Below, one piece after another: positions 46,915 to 58,180 of a DNA stretch of 64,000 nucleotides (positions are counted from its first letter, which is position 1; each line of letters opens with the position of its first letter). Location: positions 372,357 through 436,356 of the forward strand of contig NZ_WTUW01000001.1 in the NCBI RefSeq assembly GCF_009882915.1, given 5' to 3'. Below the pieces are notes generated by a model. It saw nothing but the letters and a program-made list of their open reading frames with translations. It had not been told where the DNA came from and made no database searches. Source of the DNA: Sneathiella litorea (lineage in GTDB: Bacteria > Pseudomonadota > Alphaproteobacteria > Sneathiellales > Sneathiellaceae). The translations under genes were made by a program, and so were the position numbers.

Positions 46915-47022
46915 TTATGGCATTAGGACAAGCCGAATAAGAAGCGCTACGGCACCAACCGCTAAAACCCCCAACACCCACAAAGCGACGAACCAGAGAT
47001 ACTGCCGCAATCGAACAGACAT
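46915..47022 (-). CDS. Cytochrome bd oxidase small subunit, CydX/DUF2474-like
   Basis: A 35-residue frame beginning MSVRLRQYLWFVALWVLG and ending ALLIRLVLMP. One membrane helix with basic N-terminus and Arg near the end, as in DUF2474 (CioX/CydX-like) proteins that stabilise CydAB. Its ATG shares a base with the cydB stop (TGATG). Size, location and helix composition all match; the assignment to DUF2474 is from memory. Confidence 0.78.
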   Translation of the reverse strand: MSVRLRQYLWFVALWVLGVLAVGAVALLIRLVLMP

Positions 47023-48035
47023 CAGTGATATCCACCTTCCTTATCGACCTTCCCCCGGAACACCCAATAGTTGTATATGGTGTAGGAAAGAATTATGGGA
47101 ACAAGAAAAATGGTCCCAACTAATAGAAATTGCAAACTTTTTTCAGGCGCTGCCGCGGCCCAGATCGTAATATCAGGCGGCACCATACGGGGATAGAAAC
47201 TGATTCCAATTCCGATGTAACAAAGCAGAAAAATGCCATGAGCCGCAAAAAAAGGTCTGATATCGTGATGGCGTTTAAGTCCAATAAACAGAATGGCCGC
47301 GCAAATTGCTAACAGGAACGGGATCGTAATACTGAATAACAGATTTGTTCCTTCAAACCAGCGGTGATGATATTGCGCATCAAGGAACGGGGTTGCAAAA
47401 CTGGCAATTCCGACGAGAATAAGGGTGCCCAAACCTGAAATCATGGAATACTTTCGCGCTAGATTTTGCAGCTCTCCTTCCGTTTTCATGACCAGCCATG
47501 TCGCTCCCAAAAGAGTATACCCGACTACAAGGGAAAATCCGGTCAGTAATGAGAAAGGTGTTAACCAGTCGAGACGGTCGCCGGCAAAACTCCTATCAAC
47601 AACCTCAATTCCCTGAATGAGCGCACCAAGACATATGCCTTGCGCCAAAGTCGCTACTATGGACCCAAAGGCAAAGGAACGATCCCACCAGATGCGTCTT
47701 TTTTCAGACGCCCGCCAGCGGAACTCAAAGGCAACCCCGCGGAAGATAAGTCCCAGCAACATAACAATAATAGGGATATAAAGGGCGGGCAGAACAACAG
47801 CATAGGCAAGCGGAAAGACGGCGAGCAAACCGCCGCCGCCCAAAACGAGCCAGGTTTCATTGCCGTCCCAGATCGGCGCAACCGAATTCATCATCACATC
47901 GCGATGACCTGATTCCTCCGGAACCAGTGGAAACAGAATACCGACCCCCAAATCGAACCCGTCGAGCGACACATAGGCAAGAATTGCGAACGCAATAATT
48001 GCGGCCCAAATAAGAGGTAGATCAAATTCCAGCAT
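47022..48035 (-). CDS. cydB: Cytochrome d ubiquinol oxidase subunit II
   Basis: 337 residues, eight to nine membrane helices. The opening YVSLDGFDLGVGILFPLV and SVAPIWDGNETWLVLGGGGLLAVFP are universal for CydB. Forms the membrane core of the bd quinol oxidase with CydA. Translation coupled to the small downstream subunit. Confidence 0.95.
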   Translation of the reverse strand: MLEFDLPLIWAAIIAFAILAYVSLDGFDLGVGILFPLVPEESGHRDVMMNSVAPIWDGNETWLVLGGGGLLAVFPLAYAVVLPALYIPIIVMLLGLIFRGVAFEFRWRASEKRRIWWDRSFAFGSIVATLAQGICLGALIQGIEVVDRSFAGDRLDWLTPFSLLTGFSLVVGYTLLGATWLVMKTEGELQNLARKYSMISGLGTLILVGIASFATPFLDAQYHHRWFEGTNLLFSITIPFLLAICAAILFIGLKRHHDIRPFFAAHGIFLLCYIGIGISFYPRMVPPDITIWAAAAPEKSLQFLLVGTIFLVPIILSYTIYNYWVFRGKVDKEGGYH

Positions 48036-48053
48036 GTTTTTTCCTCCCCTGCG

Positions 48054-49451
48054 TCAAGATTGGGAGTGATCAAAAGTTGAGGGGGCCCCTGTCATTCCGG
48101 ACGCCCTCTTTAGGCTCGCCGTTGTGGTCTCGGGAACGGGTTCGGGCGATTTCGCCATCAGCCGCAACATATAATACACGCCGGTACCAAACAGGACAAA
48201 ATAGACGAGAATGAAGGCGATCAACGTGCCGCCGACCTCGACCCCATTTAGGGGGGACGCGCTCTCCGAAGTTCGCAGCAACCCATATACCGTCCAGGGC
48301 TGCCGGCCCGCCTCTGTTGTGACCCAGCCACAAAGCACCGCAATGAAGCCGATCGGGCCTGCAGCCACTGCGGCGCGAGCAAGCCAACGATCCTCATAAA
48401 GGCGCCCCTGATACCGACGCAACGAACTCCAAAGCCCAATGAAGAGCATGATCATGCCCATTCCCACCATGATCCTGAATGTCCAGAAAATCAGGAACGT
48501 ATTCGGCCAATCTTCTCTCGGGAATGACTCAAGACCTTGTAATTCGCCATCCCAGCTATGGGTGAGGATAAGCGATCCCAACCTTGGTACTTCAACGGTG
48601 TAGAGGGTCTTCGCCTCGTCATTATCCGGCATACCGAAAAGTAGAAGCGGTGCGCCTTTCACATTCTTATAATGTCCTTCTATCGCCGCAATCTTTGCCG
48701 GTTGATGCTCAAGCGTGTTCAATCCGTGCTGATCGCCTGCGATTATCTGGATCGGGGTTACTATCGCCGCCATCCACATTGCCATCGAAAACATCAGTCG
48801 GGCGTTTTTATTGGACTTGTCTTTCAACAGATGAAAGGCTCCGACGGCGCCAACGACAAAGGCCGTGGTCAAATACGCCGCCAACACCATATGAACCAAC
48901 CGATATGGAAAGGAGGGATTGAAAATCACGTTAAACCAGTCGTCAGGGACGAATTGTCCGGCCGCATTGATTATGTGCCCGGTGGGGGTCTGCATCCAGG
49001 AATTTACGGAAAGTATCCAGAAGGCAGAGAACAGTGTTCCTGCAGCAACCATCAATGTCGCAAAAAAGTGAAGCCTTGGCCCGACCCGTTTCTGGCCAAA
49101 CAACATCACGCCGAGGAAGCCTGCCTCAAGGAAAAAGGCGGACATAACCTCATAACCCATCAATGGCCCTATCACTGGCCCGGCCTTGTCGGAAAATACG
49201 GACCAGTTCGTGCCGAACTGATAGGCCATCACGATTCCCGAGACGACCCCCATCCCGAAGCCGACCGCAAAGATGGTCTTCCAGTAGTTGAAGACCTCGA
49301 TATATTTCTGTTCCTTTTTCCAGAGCCATAGGCCTTCCAGGACGGCAAGGTAGCTGGCCAATCCGATGGAGAAAGCCGGAAAAATAATATGAAAGGACAC
49401 AGTAAAGGCAAATTGCATTCGGGCGAGATCAATTGCATCAATGCCAAACAT
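48054..49451 (-). CDS. cydA: Cytochrome d ubiquinol oxidase subunit I, short (CIO-type)
   Basis: 465 residues. The conserved heme and quinol regions are visible: MQFAFTVSFHIIFPAFSIGLA (His ligand near 22), GRQPWTVYGLLRTSE and WILSVNSWMQTPTGH. Total length is shorter than the E. coli-type long-Q-loop CydA (over 510), which suggests a cyanide-insensitive-oxidase (CioA) type. It reduces O2 with quinol at low oxygen. No ATP-binding CydDC genes follow here. The gene ends 18 bases before cydB. Confidence 0.93.
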   Translation of the reverse strand: MFGIDAIDLARMQFAFTVSFHIIFPAFSIGLASYLAVLEGLWLWKKEQKYIEVFNYWKTIFAVGFGMGVVSGIVMAYQFGTNWSVFSDKAGPVIGPLMGYEVMSAFFLEAGFLGVMLFGQKRVGPRLHFFATLMVAAGTLFSAFWILSVNSWMQTPTGHIINAAGQFVPDDWFNVIFNPSFPYRLVHMVLAAYLTTAFVVGAVGAFHLLKDKSNKNARLMFSMAMWMAAIVTPIQIIAGDQHGLNTLEHQPAKIAAIEGHYKNVKGAPLLLFGMPDNDEAKTLYTVEVPRLGSLILTHSWDGELQGLESFPREDWPNTFLIFWTFRIMVGMGMIMLFIGLWSSLRRYQGRLYEDRWLARAAVAAGPIGFIAVLCGWVTTEAGRQPWTVYGLLRTSESASPLNGVEVGGTLIAFILVYFVLFGTGVYYMLRLMAKSPEPVPETTTASLKRASGMTGAPSTFDHSQS

Positions 49452-49582
49452 GCTGCCTTACTCCGCATATATCAGGATGGCCACAGACTAGCATTTATTC
49501 GGGCCATGTCAGGTAAAATTACTCATCCTGCTACTTTCTGCCGCAAGCCATTATAGAAATCCAGTGACCGAAAGCGTTTAGT

Positions 49583-50932
<1,350 letters not shown>

Positions 50933-51519
50933 TTATGTTTTACTCCTCTGCAGAGGTTATTATTATGTAGCTGCTTCAAACAGAATTTGTCGCGCATACG
51001 GAATATTTCATGTATTTCATATAGATATAAAATTAGGACACAAGAAAAAACCTGTCTCCCTTTCTAATATATCGGTTAAATGCGTGATTTCCGGGCAAGA
51101 TAAATATCCCGCAATGGCTCATGAACGTTCACTCCCAGGGCAACGGAATCATGGATAAACAGAACATTAAGTCTCGCGAATGTTTTGTCGCCCGTCTCTG
51201 TAAATTGGATAATAGATAGGGAAACCGTCCATGTTTATAGATGTTCATTTACCAAAATTTCTTGGGCATCAAGATCGATGGGAATTCCAATCCATCCGGC
51301 CGATTCCCAATACCAGATGGTTCAAAAACATCGCATCGATTTACTATTCACATTTAGCTTGGTGAGGACACTCTGCAGCGGGTCAACCCTATCGGATTAG
51401 GACTTGATGACACGATTGTAGTCGGTCGACTATCAAAGTGCCGTCGTGGATCGCGTAAAAAATTAGCAAGGCGATGTCGAATCAGAGTCTGCCTGACCTA
51501 CTCCATAGGCTCGGCGCAA
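50933..51519. other. 587-base stretch without an intact gene
   Basis: No complete coding region is seen. It contains a possible decayed gene on the minus strand (51076-51396) and short spurious frames. Base composition and codon patterns are irregular. It borders gdhA and the ars pair next to a tRNA gene. Confidence 0.6.
51076..51396 (-). pseudogene. Possible decayed gene with two in-frame stops
   Basis: One minus-strand frame reads three coding-like segments of 24, 28 and 52 residues between stops at 51397-51399, 51322-51324 (TGA), 51235-51237 (TAA) and 51076-51078. The last piece contains FARLNVLFIHDSVALGVNVH followed by EPLRDIYLARKSRI, and the first SDRVDPLQSVLTKLNVNS. The first piece faintly recalls the N-terminus of cupin-type AraC regulators (DPL-VL-LL-V-S), the rest is not recognised. 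Absence of family match means the claim rests on composition only; chance openness is possible. Confidence 0.35.
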
Positions 51520-52236
51520 TCACATTGATTTCTGATTTACACGTTTCGACAAGACTTCTGCACTTTCAATCCGTTCCGAATATCGATCCACCAGATAGGA
51601 AGCCCGTCCTCTCGTAAGAAGGGTGAATTTCACCAATTCTTCCATCACATCAACCATACGATTGTAGAACGGAGATGGCTTCATGGAGCCATCGTCTTCA
51701 AACTCCAAAAACGCTTTTGAAACAGATGATTGATTGGGAATCGTAATCATGCGCATCCATCGGCCTAATATGCGCATTTGATTGACGGCGTTAAAACTCT
51801 GTGACCCACCACACACCTGCATCAGTGCGAGAGTGCGCCCTTGTGTGGGCCTGACCCCACCAATTGGGGCCAAGGGGAGCCAGTCTATCTGTGTTTTCAA
51901 AACCCCCGTCATTGCGCCATGACGTTCAGGCGAACACCAGACGTGCCCTTCAGACCAAAGCGATAGTTCTCGTAACTCCTGCACCTTTTGATGGCTTTCA
52001 GAAGCGTCATCGACAAGGGGTAATCCTGAGGGATCATATATCTTTACCTCCGCCCCGAATTGGCGAAGCACTCGCGAAGCTTCTTCGGTCATGAGTCTGG
52101 AATAGGATCGCTCACGAAGGGATCCATAGAGCATCAAGATACGTGGCGGATGAGTTGGCTCGCCTGAAAGTGCCAGTTTGTCTGTTTGAATTGCATGAAA
52201 ATGCTCGGCAACTATATTCGGTAGAACGGTCTTCAT
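51520..52236 (-). CDS. arsH: Arsenical resistance protein ArsH
   Basis: 238 residues, NADPH-dependent FMN flavoprotein that oxidises trivalent organoarsenicals. The FMN loop is [12 protein letters not shown] and the second cofactor segment [21 protein letters not shown] matches ArsH. It overlaps the arsC end by four bases (ATGA), so the two are one operon. No arsR or arsB/acr3 is present in the window, so any efflux pump must be elsewhere. Confidence 0.94.
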   Translation of the reverse strand: MKTVLPNIVAEHFHAIQTDKLALSGEPTHPPRILMLYGSLRERSYSRLMTEEASRVLRQFGAEVKIYDPSGLPLVDDASESHQKVQELRELSLWSEGHVWCSPERHGAMTGVLKTQIDWLPLAPIGGVRPTQGRTLALMQVCGGSQSFNAVNQMRILGRWMRMITIPNQSSVSKAFLEFEDDGSMKPSPFYNRMVDVMEELVKFTLLTRGRASYLVDRYSERIESAEVLSKRVNQKSM

Positions 52237-52637
52237 GGTACCGCAATGACCTCCCCATCTTCTTTTGTGTAGGTTTTTCCGGATGCAGCGTCAATTAACC
52301 GGAAGACTGTTTCTGATGGACGGCAAAGTCCTACACCCTTCGGGGTACAGACGATGGGACGATTTACCAACACAGGATGTTCCACCATTGCCTCCAGAAG
52401 TGCATCATCGGAGACCGCAGGGTCAGTCAATCCAAGCTCCTCAGCGGGTGATTTTGAAATCCGCAATGCCTCGCGCGGTGTCAAGCCGGCAGCGGCAAAC
52501 AGGCCCAGTAATTGCGGGCGTGTCCACCCTGTGTTCAGATAGTCAATTACAACAGGTTCTTCGGCAAAGGCACGAATGATTTCCAACACATTGCGTGACG
52601 TGCCGCATTCTGGGTTATGATAAATGACGATAGACAT
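52233..52637 (-). CDS. arsC: Arsenate reductase, glutaredoxin-linked type
   Basis: 134 residues from the ATG at 52637, chosen over 52742 because [16 protein letters not shown] is the family start and GAGG sits just upstream. Catalytic Cys11 lies in [10 protein letters not shown], and arginines in ARD-like positions ([20 protein letters not shown]) are conserved. It reduces arsenate to arsenite, or resembles YfgD-type. Its partner is arsH. Confidence 0.9.
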   Translation of the reverse strand: MSIVIYHNPECGTSRNVLEIIRAFAEEPVVIDYLNTGWTRPQLLGLFAAAGLTPREALRISKSPAEELGLTDPAVSDDALLEAMVEHPVLVNRPIVCTPKGVGLCRPSETVFRLIDAASGKTYTKEDGEVIAVP

Positions 52638-52789
52638 GTACCCTCTTATCTCGCTTCTGTTAAAAGCGGAAAAATATCCGGCCATATTGAATGACCATGC
52701 GCTTGATTGAGATAAATAAAACTGAATTAATCCATATATCATGAATAGTAGATGCTTTATACCCCGTCAACGGTTAAGTATGACGGAAA

Positions 52790-52879
52790 TGGCGGTCGGT
52801 GAGAGATTCGAACTCTCGAAGGGCATTCACCCTTACCGGTTTTCGAGACCGGCGCATTCAACCACTCTGCCAACCGACC
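52790..52879 (-). tRNA. tRNA-Ser (anticodon CGA)
   Basis: The minus strand folds as a class II tRNA: acceptor stem GGTCGGT (52879-52873) with ACCGACC, discriminator G and an encoded CCA (52792-52790). Anticodon stem CCGGT/ACCGG with loop CTCGAAA gives CGA, reading UCG. The variable arm (TAAGGGTGAATGCCCTTC) is long, as in serine tRNAs, and the T arm is GAGAGTTCGAATCTCTC. Confidence 0.95.
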
Positions 52880-53017
52880 GCTTGGAAATTTAGGCGGATG
52901 ACGCTATAACTAAGCATCTGAGTGCCCAAAATCTCTGGAAAACGGCTTGTAGCGCATGGTATTTGGCGACGCAAGAGCGGATTGCGCCAAAAACTTCAAA
53001 TCAACGCTTGAATCAGG

Positions 53018-53045
53018 TTGACTTCGCCCGGGCCATGGATATATT
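53018..53045 (+). promoter_or_regulatory. Likely promoter of the rplU operon
   Basis: TTGACT (53018-53023), 16 bases, TATATT (53040-53045), followed by a leader of about 65 bases before rplU. Good match to sigma-70-type promoters. Seen by eye only. Confidence 0.6.
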
Positions 53046-53117
53046 GCGGCCTTCAATTGTGGTGCGCAAAGAAATTAGTCTTGGCGGCCTATTTAACATG
53101 TTCGAAACGGATCAGCC

Positions 53118-53639
53118 ATGTTTGCAGTGATCAAAACCGGCGGCAAGCAATATAAAGTCGCCAAAGACGATGTTATCAAGGTGGAGCGCCTCGCTGGCGA
53201 AGCAGGCGATAGTGTGCAGCTTGATGAGGTTCTTGCTATCTCCGGTGAAGACGGAGCTTTAACGATTGGCGCACCGCTTCTCGATGGTGCCGTCGTTTCA
53301 GCAACGCTGCTGGAACAGGCACGTGCCGATAAGATTGTAGTGTTCAAGAAGAAGCGTCGGCAGAATTACCGCCGCAAGGCCGGGCACCGTCAGGACCTGT
53401 CCGTTCTTAGAATCACGGACATTGCCGCGAAAGGCGCAAAGAAGGCCACGGCTAAGAAAGCCGCTCCGAAGAAGGAAGCCGAGGTAAAGGCCGACGCTCC
53501 TGCAAAGGAAGAAAAGGCCGAAGCCGCACCTAAAAAGGCAGCCGCCAAGAAGGCAGCCCCAAAGGCTACCGCCGAAAAGAAAGCACCTGCGAAGAAAGCA
53601 GCGCCCAAGAAGGCAGCCGCTAAGAAAACCGAGGAGTAA
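53118..53639 (+). CDS. rplU: 50S ribosomal protein L21 with K/A-rich tail
   Basis: 173 residues; the L21 fold ends near residue 105 (E. coli 103). [25 protein letters not shown] and the signature [17 protein letters not shown] are intact. The remaining 68 residues are Lys/Ala/Pro-rich repeats (AKKAAPKK-type), similar to histone H1-like tails and found in some alphaproteobacterial L21. Start of the rplU-rpmA pair. Confidence 0.95.
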   Translation: MFAVIKTGGKQYKVAKDDVIKVERLAGEAGDSVQLDEVLAISGEDGALTIGAPLLDGAVVSATLLEQARADKIVVFKKKRRQNYRRKAGHRQDLSVLRITDIAAKGAKKATAKKAAPKKEAEVKADAPAKEEKAEAAPKKAAAKKAAPKATAEKKAPAKKAAPKKAAAKKTEE

Positions 53640-53644
53640 ACTAG

Positions 53645-53902
53645 ATGGCACATAAAAAAGCTGGCGGTTCATCCCGTAACGGTCGCGACTCAGCTGGTCG
53701 CCGCCTCGGCATCAAGAAATATGGTGGCGAAAAAGTTATTCCAGGCAACATCATCCTGCGCCAGCGCGGCACCAAATGGTACCCGGGCGACAATGTAGGC
53801 ATGGGCAAGGACCACACCATCTTCGCCGTTATTGATGGTAATGTAAAATTTACCAAGAAAAGTGGCGGAAAAATCTATGTATCCGTGGAGCAGCAGGCGT
53901 AA
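53645..53902 (+). CDS. rpmA: 50S ribosomal protein L27
   Basis: 85 residues, the family's normal length. [22 protein letters not shown] is the conserved N-terminus reaching the peptidyl transferase centre, with no N-terminal extension to be cleaved. Five bases after rplU, same transcript. Followed by a strong terminator. Confidence 0.97.
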   Translation: MAHKKAGGSSRNGRDSAGRRLGIKKYGGEKVIPGNIILRQRGTKWYPGDNVGMGKDHTIFAVIDGNVKFTKKSGGKIYVSVEQQA

Positions 53903-53932
53903 CGCCCGCTTCATACGGTTAGAAGATTGAAG

Positions 53933-53968
53933 AAGGGGAATGGTCCGGCCATTCCCCTTTTTTGTTTT
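53933..53968 (+). terminator. Rho-independent terminator after rpmA
   Basis: Stem GGGGAATGG (53935-53943)/CCATTCCCC (53949-53957), loop TCCGG, followed by TTTTTTG and TTTT. It separates the ribosomal pair from obgE, so obgE needs readthrough or its own promoter. Confidence 0.9.
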
Positions 53969-54019
53969 AATTGACATGCGAACTAAGTTCGATGTCTGAC
54001 AAAGGCTAGCGACAGCGTT

Positions 54020-55084
54020 ATGAAATTTCTCGATCAAGCGAAAGTTTATCTTCGCTCCGGTAACGGAGGGCCCGGCGCACTTAGCTTCCGGCGTGAAAAA
54101 TTTATCGAGTTCGGTGGCCCGAATGGTGGTGATGGCGGTCGCGGCGGGTCTGTCATTGTTGAATGCGTCGAGGGGCTGAACACGCTGATTGACTATCGTT
54201 ATCAACAACATTTCAAGGCGAAAAGTGGCGGCCATGGCATGGGCCGGGATCGCACCGGCGCGGCAGCGACTGACGTCATTCTTAAAGTCCCGGTCGGGAC
54301 CCAGGTACTTGAGGAAGACAACGAAACCCTGATTGCCGATTTTACCGAAGTGGGCCAGAGTATCACACTCTGCAAGGGCGGCGATGGCGGCCGGGGCAAT
54401 GCCGCCTTCAAGACATCAACCAATCGCGCTCCGCGTAAAATCGAGCCCGGCTGGCCGGGGGAGGAACGCTGGGTCTGGCTGCGCCTCAAACTGATCGCCG
54501 ATGCCGGATTGGTCGGCTTGCCGAATGCCGGCAAATCTACATTTTTGAGCGTTACCAGCCGCGCGAAACCAAAAATCGCCGATTATCCCTTTACAACATT
54601 AGTTCCCCAACTTGGCGTCGTTGCCGTAGGCGAACGAGAATTCGTGCTGGCGGATATTCCAGGACTGATTGAAGGCGCCTCTGAAGGAATCGGCCTTGGC
54701 CACCGCTTTTTGGGCCATGTGGAGCGTTGCCGCGTTCTGTTGCATTTGATTGATGCGACCGAAGAAGATGTAGTTGACTCATACAAGACGATCCGCCACG
54801 AGCTTGTCACTTATGATGAGGGCCTTGCTGCAAAGCCAGAGATTATTGCTCTCAACAAGATGGATTCGGTGACCGATGAAGAGCTGGAATCGAAGATCGA
54901 GGCGATCAAGAAGGTGTCGGGAAAACCCGTTTTTGCTATCTCCGCAGTGATCGGCGAAAATGTTGAACCTCTACTTTTTGCGCTTCTCAAGATCATTGAT
55001 GAAAGCAAGGCAGAGGAACGGGCGAAACAGGAAGCTGAGGAAAGAACACTTGCCGGAGAAGAACCGACAACATGGCGCCCCTGA
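54020..55084 (+). CDS. obgE: GTPase ObgE/CgtA
   Basis: 354 residues. N-terminal glycine-rich Obg domain ([19 protein letters not shown]) and a G domain with G1 [10 protein letters not shown]3 [12 protein letters not shown] and G4 NKMD. Involved in 50S assembly and stress control. The end overlaps proB by 13 bases. Confidence 0.96.
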   Translation: MKFLDQAKVYLRSGNGGPGALSFRREKFIEFGGPNGGDGGRGGSVIVECVEGLNTLIDYRYQQHFKAKSGGHGMGRDRTGAAATDVILKVPVGTQVLEEDNETLIADFTEVGQSITLCKGGDGGRGNAAFKTSTNRAPRKIEPGWPGEERWVWLRLKLIADAGLVGLPNAGKSTFLSVTSRAKPKIADYPFTTLVPQLGVVAVGEREFVLADIPGLIEGASEGIGLGHRFLGHVERCRVLLHLIDATEEDVVDSYKTIRHELVTYDEGLAAKPEIIALNKMDSVTDEELESKIEAIKKVSGKPVFAISAVIGENVEPLLFALLKIIDESKAEERAKQEAEERTLAGEEPTTWRP

Positions 55085-56196
55085 TTAACCGATTTACCCG
55101 TGCAAAGCGCGTCGTCATCAAAATTGGCTCTTCCCTTCTTGTAGACAGCGCCACCGGTCAGCTACGCCGCGACTGGTTGACTGCACTTGGCCAGGATATT
55201 GCCAAAATGCGTGAACGCGGTCAGGAAACCCTGATCGTTTCCAGCGGCTCCATTGCCATTGGTCGACATGTACTGGGCTTAAAAAACAACCCGCTTCGGC
55301 TTGAAGAGAGTCAGGCCGCTGCGGCAACGGGTCAAATCCAGCTTGCACACGCCTATCAGGAAATTCTCGGGCTTGAAAACATCCAGGTTGCGCAAATCCT
55401 GCTTACACCTGGAGATACGGAAGAACGCCGTCGCTATCTTAACGCCCGGAGCACCGTTACGACCCTCCTCTCCCTCGGTGCACTGCCCGTCGTGAATGAG
55501 AATGACACCGTTGCGACAAGTGAAATCCGCTATGGGGATAATGATCGCCTCGCGGCGCGGGTCGCGCAGATGATATCGGCGGACTGCCTGGTTCTGTTGA
55601 GCGATGTTGATGGATTATATACCGCTGACCCAAAAGGTGACGCGGATGCAAAATTCATTCGGGAAGTAAAAGACCTCGATGGCGAAATCCTTGCTATGGC
55701 CAGCAAGACAAAAACCGATGTTGGCCGGGGTGGCATGGAAACCAAACTGAAAGCCGCGCAGATTGCCATGGCGGCAGGCTGTAATATGTTCATTACCAGC
55801 GGCACGGTCCTGCATCCGTTAAAAGCACTGGAAAACGGCGCCCCTTCAACCTGCTTTATCGCCCAAGAAACGCCCCGCAAGGCCCGCAAGAAATGGATCG
55901 CAGCAAGCCTGACTTCGCGCGGACAGCTGGTAATCGACAAAGGAGCGGAAAAAGCTCTCAGATCAGGGAAAAGCCTCCTCCCTGCAGGTGTCACAAAGGT
56001 TGAAGGCCCGTTTGAACGAGGAGACCTTGTGACGGTTGTGAACATGGAGGGCGCGGAACTCGGGCGGGGCCTGGTTGCCTATTCCTCCGAGGACGCGGAA
56101 TGCATCATCGGGCATAAAAGTGGTGAGATTGCCGAAATTCTCGGTTATTCTGGCCGCGATGAGATGATTCACCGGGACGAACTTGCGTTGAACTAA
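55072..56196 (+). CDS. proB: Glutamate 5-kinase
   Basis: 374 residues, first step of proline synthesis. Amino acid kinase domain ([35 protein letters not shown]) and a C-terminal PUA domain (about 280-370). It starts within the end of obgE and lies 22 bases before proA. Feedback inhibition by proline is typical of the family. Confidence 0.96.
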   Translation: MAPLINRFTRAKRVVIKIGSSLLVDSATGQLRRDWLTALGQDIAKMRERGQETLIVSSGSIAIGRHVLGLKNNPLRLEESQAAAATGQIQLAHAYQEILGLENIQVAQILLTPGDTEERRRYLNARSTVTTLLSLGALPVVNENDTVATSEIRYGDNDRLAARVAQMISADCLVLLSDVDGLYTADPKGDADAKFIREVKDLDGEILAMASKTKTDVGRGGMETKLKAAQIAMAAGCNMFITSGTVLHPLKALENGAPSTCFIAQETPRKARKKWIAASLTSRGQLVIDKGAEKALRSGKSLLPAGVTKVEGPFERGDLVTVVNMEGAELGRGLVAYSSEDAECIIGHKSGEIAEILGYSGRDEMIHRDELALN

Positions 56197-56218
56197 ACCG
56201 ATAAACGGGAAGCATAAA

Positions 56219-57505
56219 ATGACAGCACAACCTCAGATCAGAAACAATGGCGATATCGCTGAAATGATGGAAGAACTGGGTCGCGGTGCACGTAAAGCTG
56301 CGAAAATACTGTCGCTCGCCCCAACGGACATAAAAAACAAGGCACTTCTGGAAGCTGCCAGCGCCCTTCGCTCTCGAAAGAGTGATATCATGGCTGCCAA
56401 TGCCAAGGATATCTCCGCTGCCAATACCAAGAGAATTTCGGCGGCGCTTCTCGACAGGCTGGAGTTAAACGACGCACGGATCGAAGCGATGGCTGAGGGC
56501 CTTGATGCTATTGCAGAGCTTAAGGACCCTGTCGGCGATGTCATGGCCAGTTGGGACCGGCCAAACGGCCTTCAAATATCCCGTGTCCGCGTGCCATTGG
56601 GCGTTATCGGGATTATTTATGAATCCCGCCCCAACGTGACGGCGGACGCGGGCAGTCTCTGCCTTAAATCCGGGAATGCCTGTATCTTGCGCGGCGGATC
56701 GGAAAGCTATTATTCCAGCCGCGCAATCTGGTCCTGCCTGCAAGATGGGCTAACCGCCGCAGGCCTTCCCGTTGAAGCAATCCAGATGATCCCGACAACC
56801 GATCGCGCGGCGGTTGGGGAACTGCTGACGATGACCAGCTATGTGGACGTTATCGTTCCCCGCGGCGGACGTAACCTGATCGAGCGAGTGCAAAGTGAAA
56901 GCCGTATTCCTGTTTTCTCCCACCTGGAAGGGCTGGTTCATATATATATCGATAAAGAGGCCGACCCTGCAAAAGCACGTGATGTTGTCCTTAATTCAAA
57001 AATGCGGCGGGTCAGCGTCTGCGGCGCCCTTGAGACCCTGCTCGTTAATCGCGCTGTTGCCCGCGAGTTATTGCCTGAAATACTTGATGATTTGATCTCG
57101 GCAGGCTGTGAAGTGCGCGGCGATAAAGATGTCCAGGCGCTGGACAACCGTGTCGTTCCTGCAACTGAAGATGACTGGCGGACTGAATATCTGGAGCCAA
57201 TTCTGTCGATACGTATCGTCGATGATCTGGCGGCAGCCATCGATCATATTGAAACCTATGGCTCTCATCATACAGATTGTATCATTACCGAGGATAAAAC
57301 CGCGGTCACGACTTTCATGCAGGAGGTGGATAGCGCAATCGTCCTTCACAATGCCTCAACCCAGTTTGCGGATGGCGGGGAGTTTGGCATGGGCGCGGAA
57401 ATCGGTATTTCCACCGGAAGAATGCATGCCCGCGGTCCGGTCGGTGTCGAGCAGCTCACCAGCTTCAAATATATCGTTAAGGGCACTGGCCAGACGCGGC
57501 CCTGA
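56219..57505 (+). CDS. proA: Glutamate-5-semialdehyde dehydrogenase
   Basis: 428 residues, second step of proline synthesis. The ALDH-type fold is seen with the NADP region [27 protein letters not shown] and the catalytic Cys in [13 protein letters not shown]. Ends eight bases before the nadD start. Confidence 0.96.
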   Translation: MTAQPQIRNNGDIAEMMEELGRGARKAAKILSLAPTDIKNKALLEAASALRSRKSDIMAANAKDISAANTKRISAALLDRLELNDARIEAMAEGLDAIAELKDPVGDVMASWDRPNGLQISRVRVPLGVIGIIYESRPNVTADAGSLCLKSGNACILRGGSESYYSSRAIWSCLQDGLTAAGLPVEAIQMIPTTDRAAVGELLTMTSYVDVIVPRGGRNLIERVQSESRIPVFSHLEGLVHIYIDKEADPAKARDVVLNSKMRRVSVCGALETLLVNRAVARELLPEILDDLISAGCEVRGDKDVQALDNRVVPATEDDWRTEYLEPILSIRIVDDLAAAIDHIETYGSHHTDCIITEDKTAVTTFMQEVDSAIVLHNASTQFADGGEFGMGAEIGISTGRMHARGPVGVEQLTSFKYIVKGTGQTRP

Positions 57506-57512
57506 TGTATCA

Positions 57513-58118
57513 ATGAGAGCTCAGAAAATCGGCTTGCTCGGCGGATCATTCAATCCCGCCCATGACGGGCACCGCCAGATCAGTCTGGCGGCGCTCCGTC
57601 TTCTAGATCTTGATCAGATATGGTGGCTGGTATCTCCTCAAAACCCACTAAAGTCGGCAGAGGGCATGGCGGAGTATGAGGAACGGTTAGCTGCGGCAGA
57701 GAAAATCGCCCATCATAGCAGAATTCGCGTCTCCGATTTTGAAGCCCGTATCGGCGAACAGCGAACAGTACGCACGCTTGCGGCTCTCAAAGTGACTTTT
57801 CCGCAACATAGGTTCGTCTGGCTAATGGGGGCCGATAATATGGTGCAGCTTCCTAAATGGCAGCATTGGGAACGGATCATGGAGTTGGTTCCGGTCGCCA
57901 TATTCAACCGACCCGGTTATACCTATAAAGCTTTGAATGGAAAGGTTGCTTACAAGTATCGAAACCAGCGCGTCCTTAACGGATTGACCGGTGACCACCG
58001 TCGACAGCTTGCAGACATCCCTCCGCCAGCCTGGACATTCCTGACGGAAACGACGATCAAACTAAGCAGTACGCAAATAAGAAATTATCATGACACTACA
58101 GGAAATACTTGCTCTTGA
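57513..58118 (+). CDS. nadD: Nicotinate-nucleotide adenylyltransferase
   Basis: 201 residues from the ATG at 57513; the frame is open far upstream (to 57108) but that part lies inside proA in another frame. GLLGGSFNPAHDGH is the nucleotidyltransferase HxGH-type motif and SSTQIRNY the C-terminal ISSTxxR. Makes deamido-NAD from NaMN. Linked to rsfS, as is common. Confidence 0.94.
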   Translation: MRAQKIGLLGGSFNPAHDGHRQISLAALRLLDLDQIWWLVSPQNPLKSAEGMAEYEERLAAAEKIAHHSRIRVSDFEARIGEQRTVRTLAALKVTFPQHRFVWLMGADNMVQLPKWQHWERIMELVPVAIFNRPGYTYKALNGKVAYKYRNQRVLNGLTGDHRRQLADIPPPAWTFLTETTIKLSSTQIRNYHDTTGNTCS

Positions 58119-58180
58119 GGCAAAAAATTCCCAAATTAGGCATGTGAGGACGAAACGTGAATATCACTTTTGGAGAATAA

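Noticed and set aside
48672-49331. 219-codon plus-strand open frame
   Set aside because: Antisense to cydA; no motif.
51151-51219. 22-codon frame MDKQNIKSRE...
   Set aside because: Too short, no upstream promoter or conservation evidence.
51185-51400. 71-codon plus-strand open frame in the gap after gdhA
   Set aside because: No ribosome site and no protein-like composition; the opposite strand frame looks more coding-like.
57108-57512. Long upstream extension of the nadD frame
   Set aside because: It reads proA in another frame; proA motifs are intact and nadD begins at 57513.
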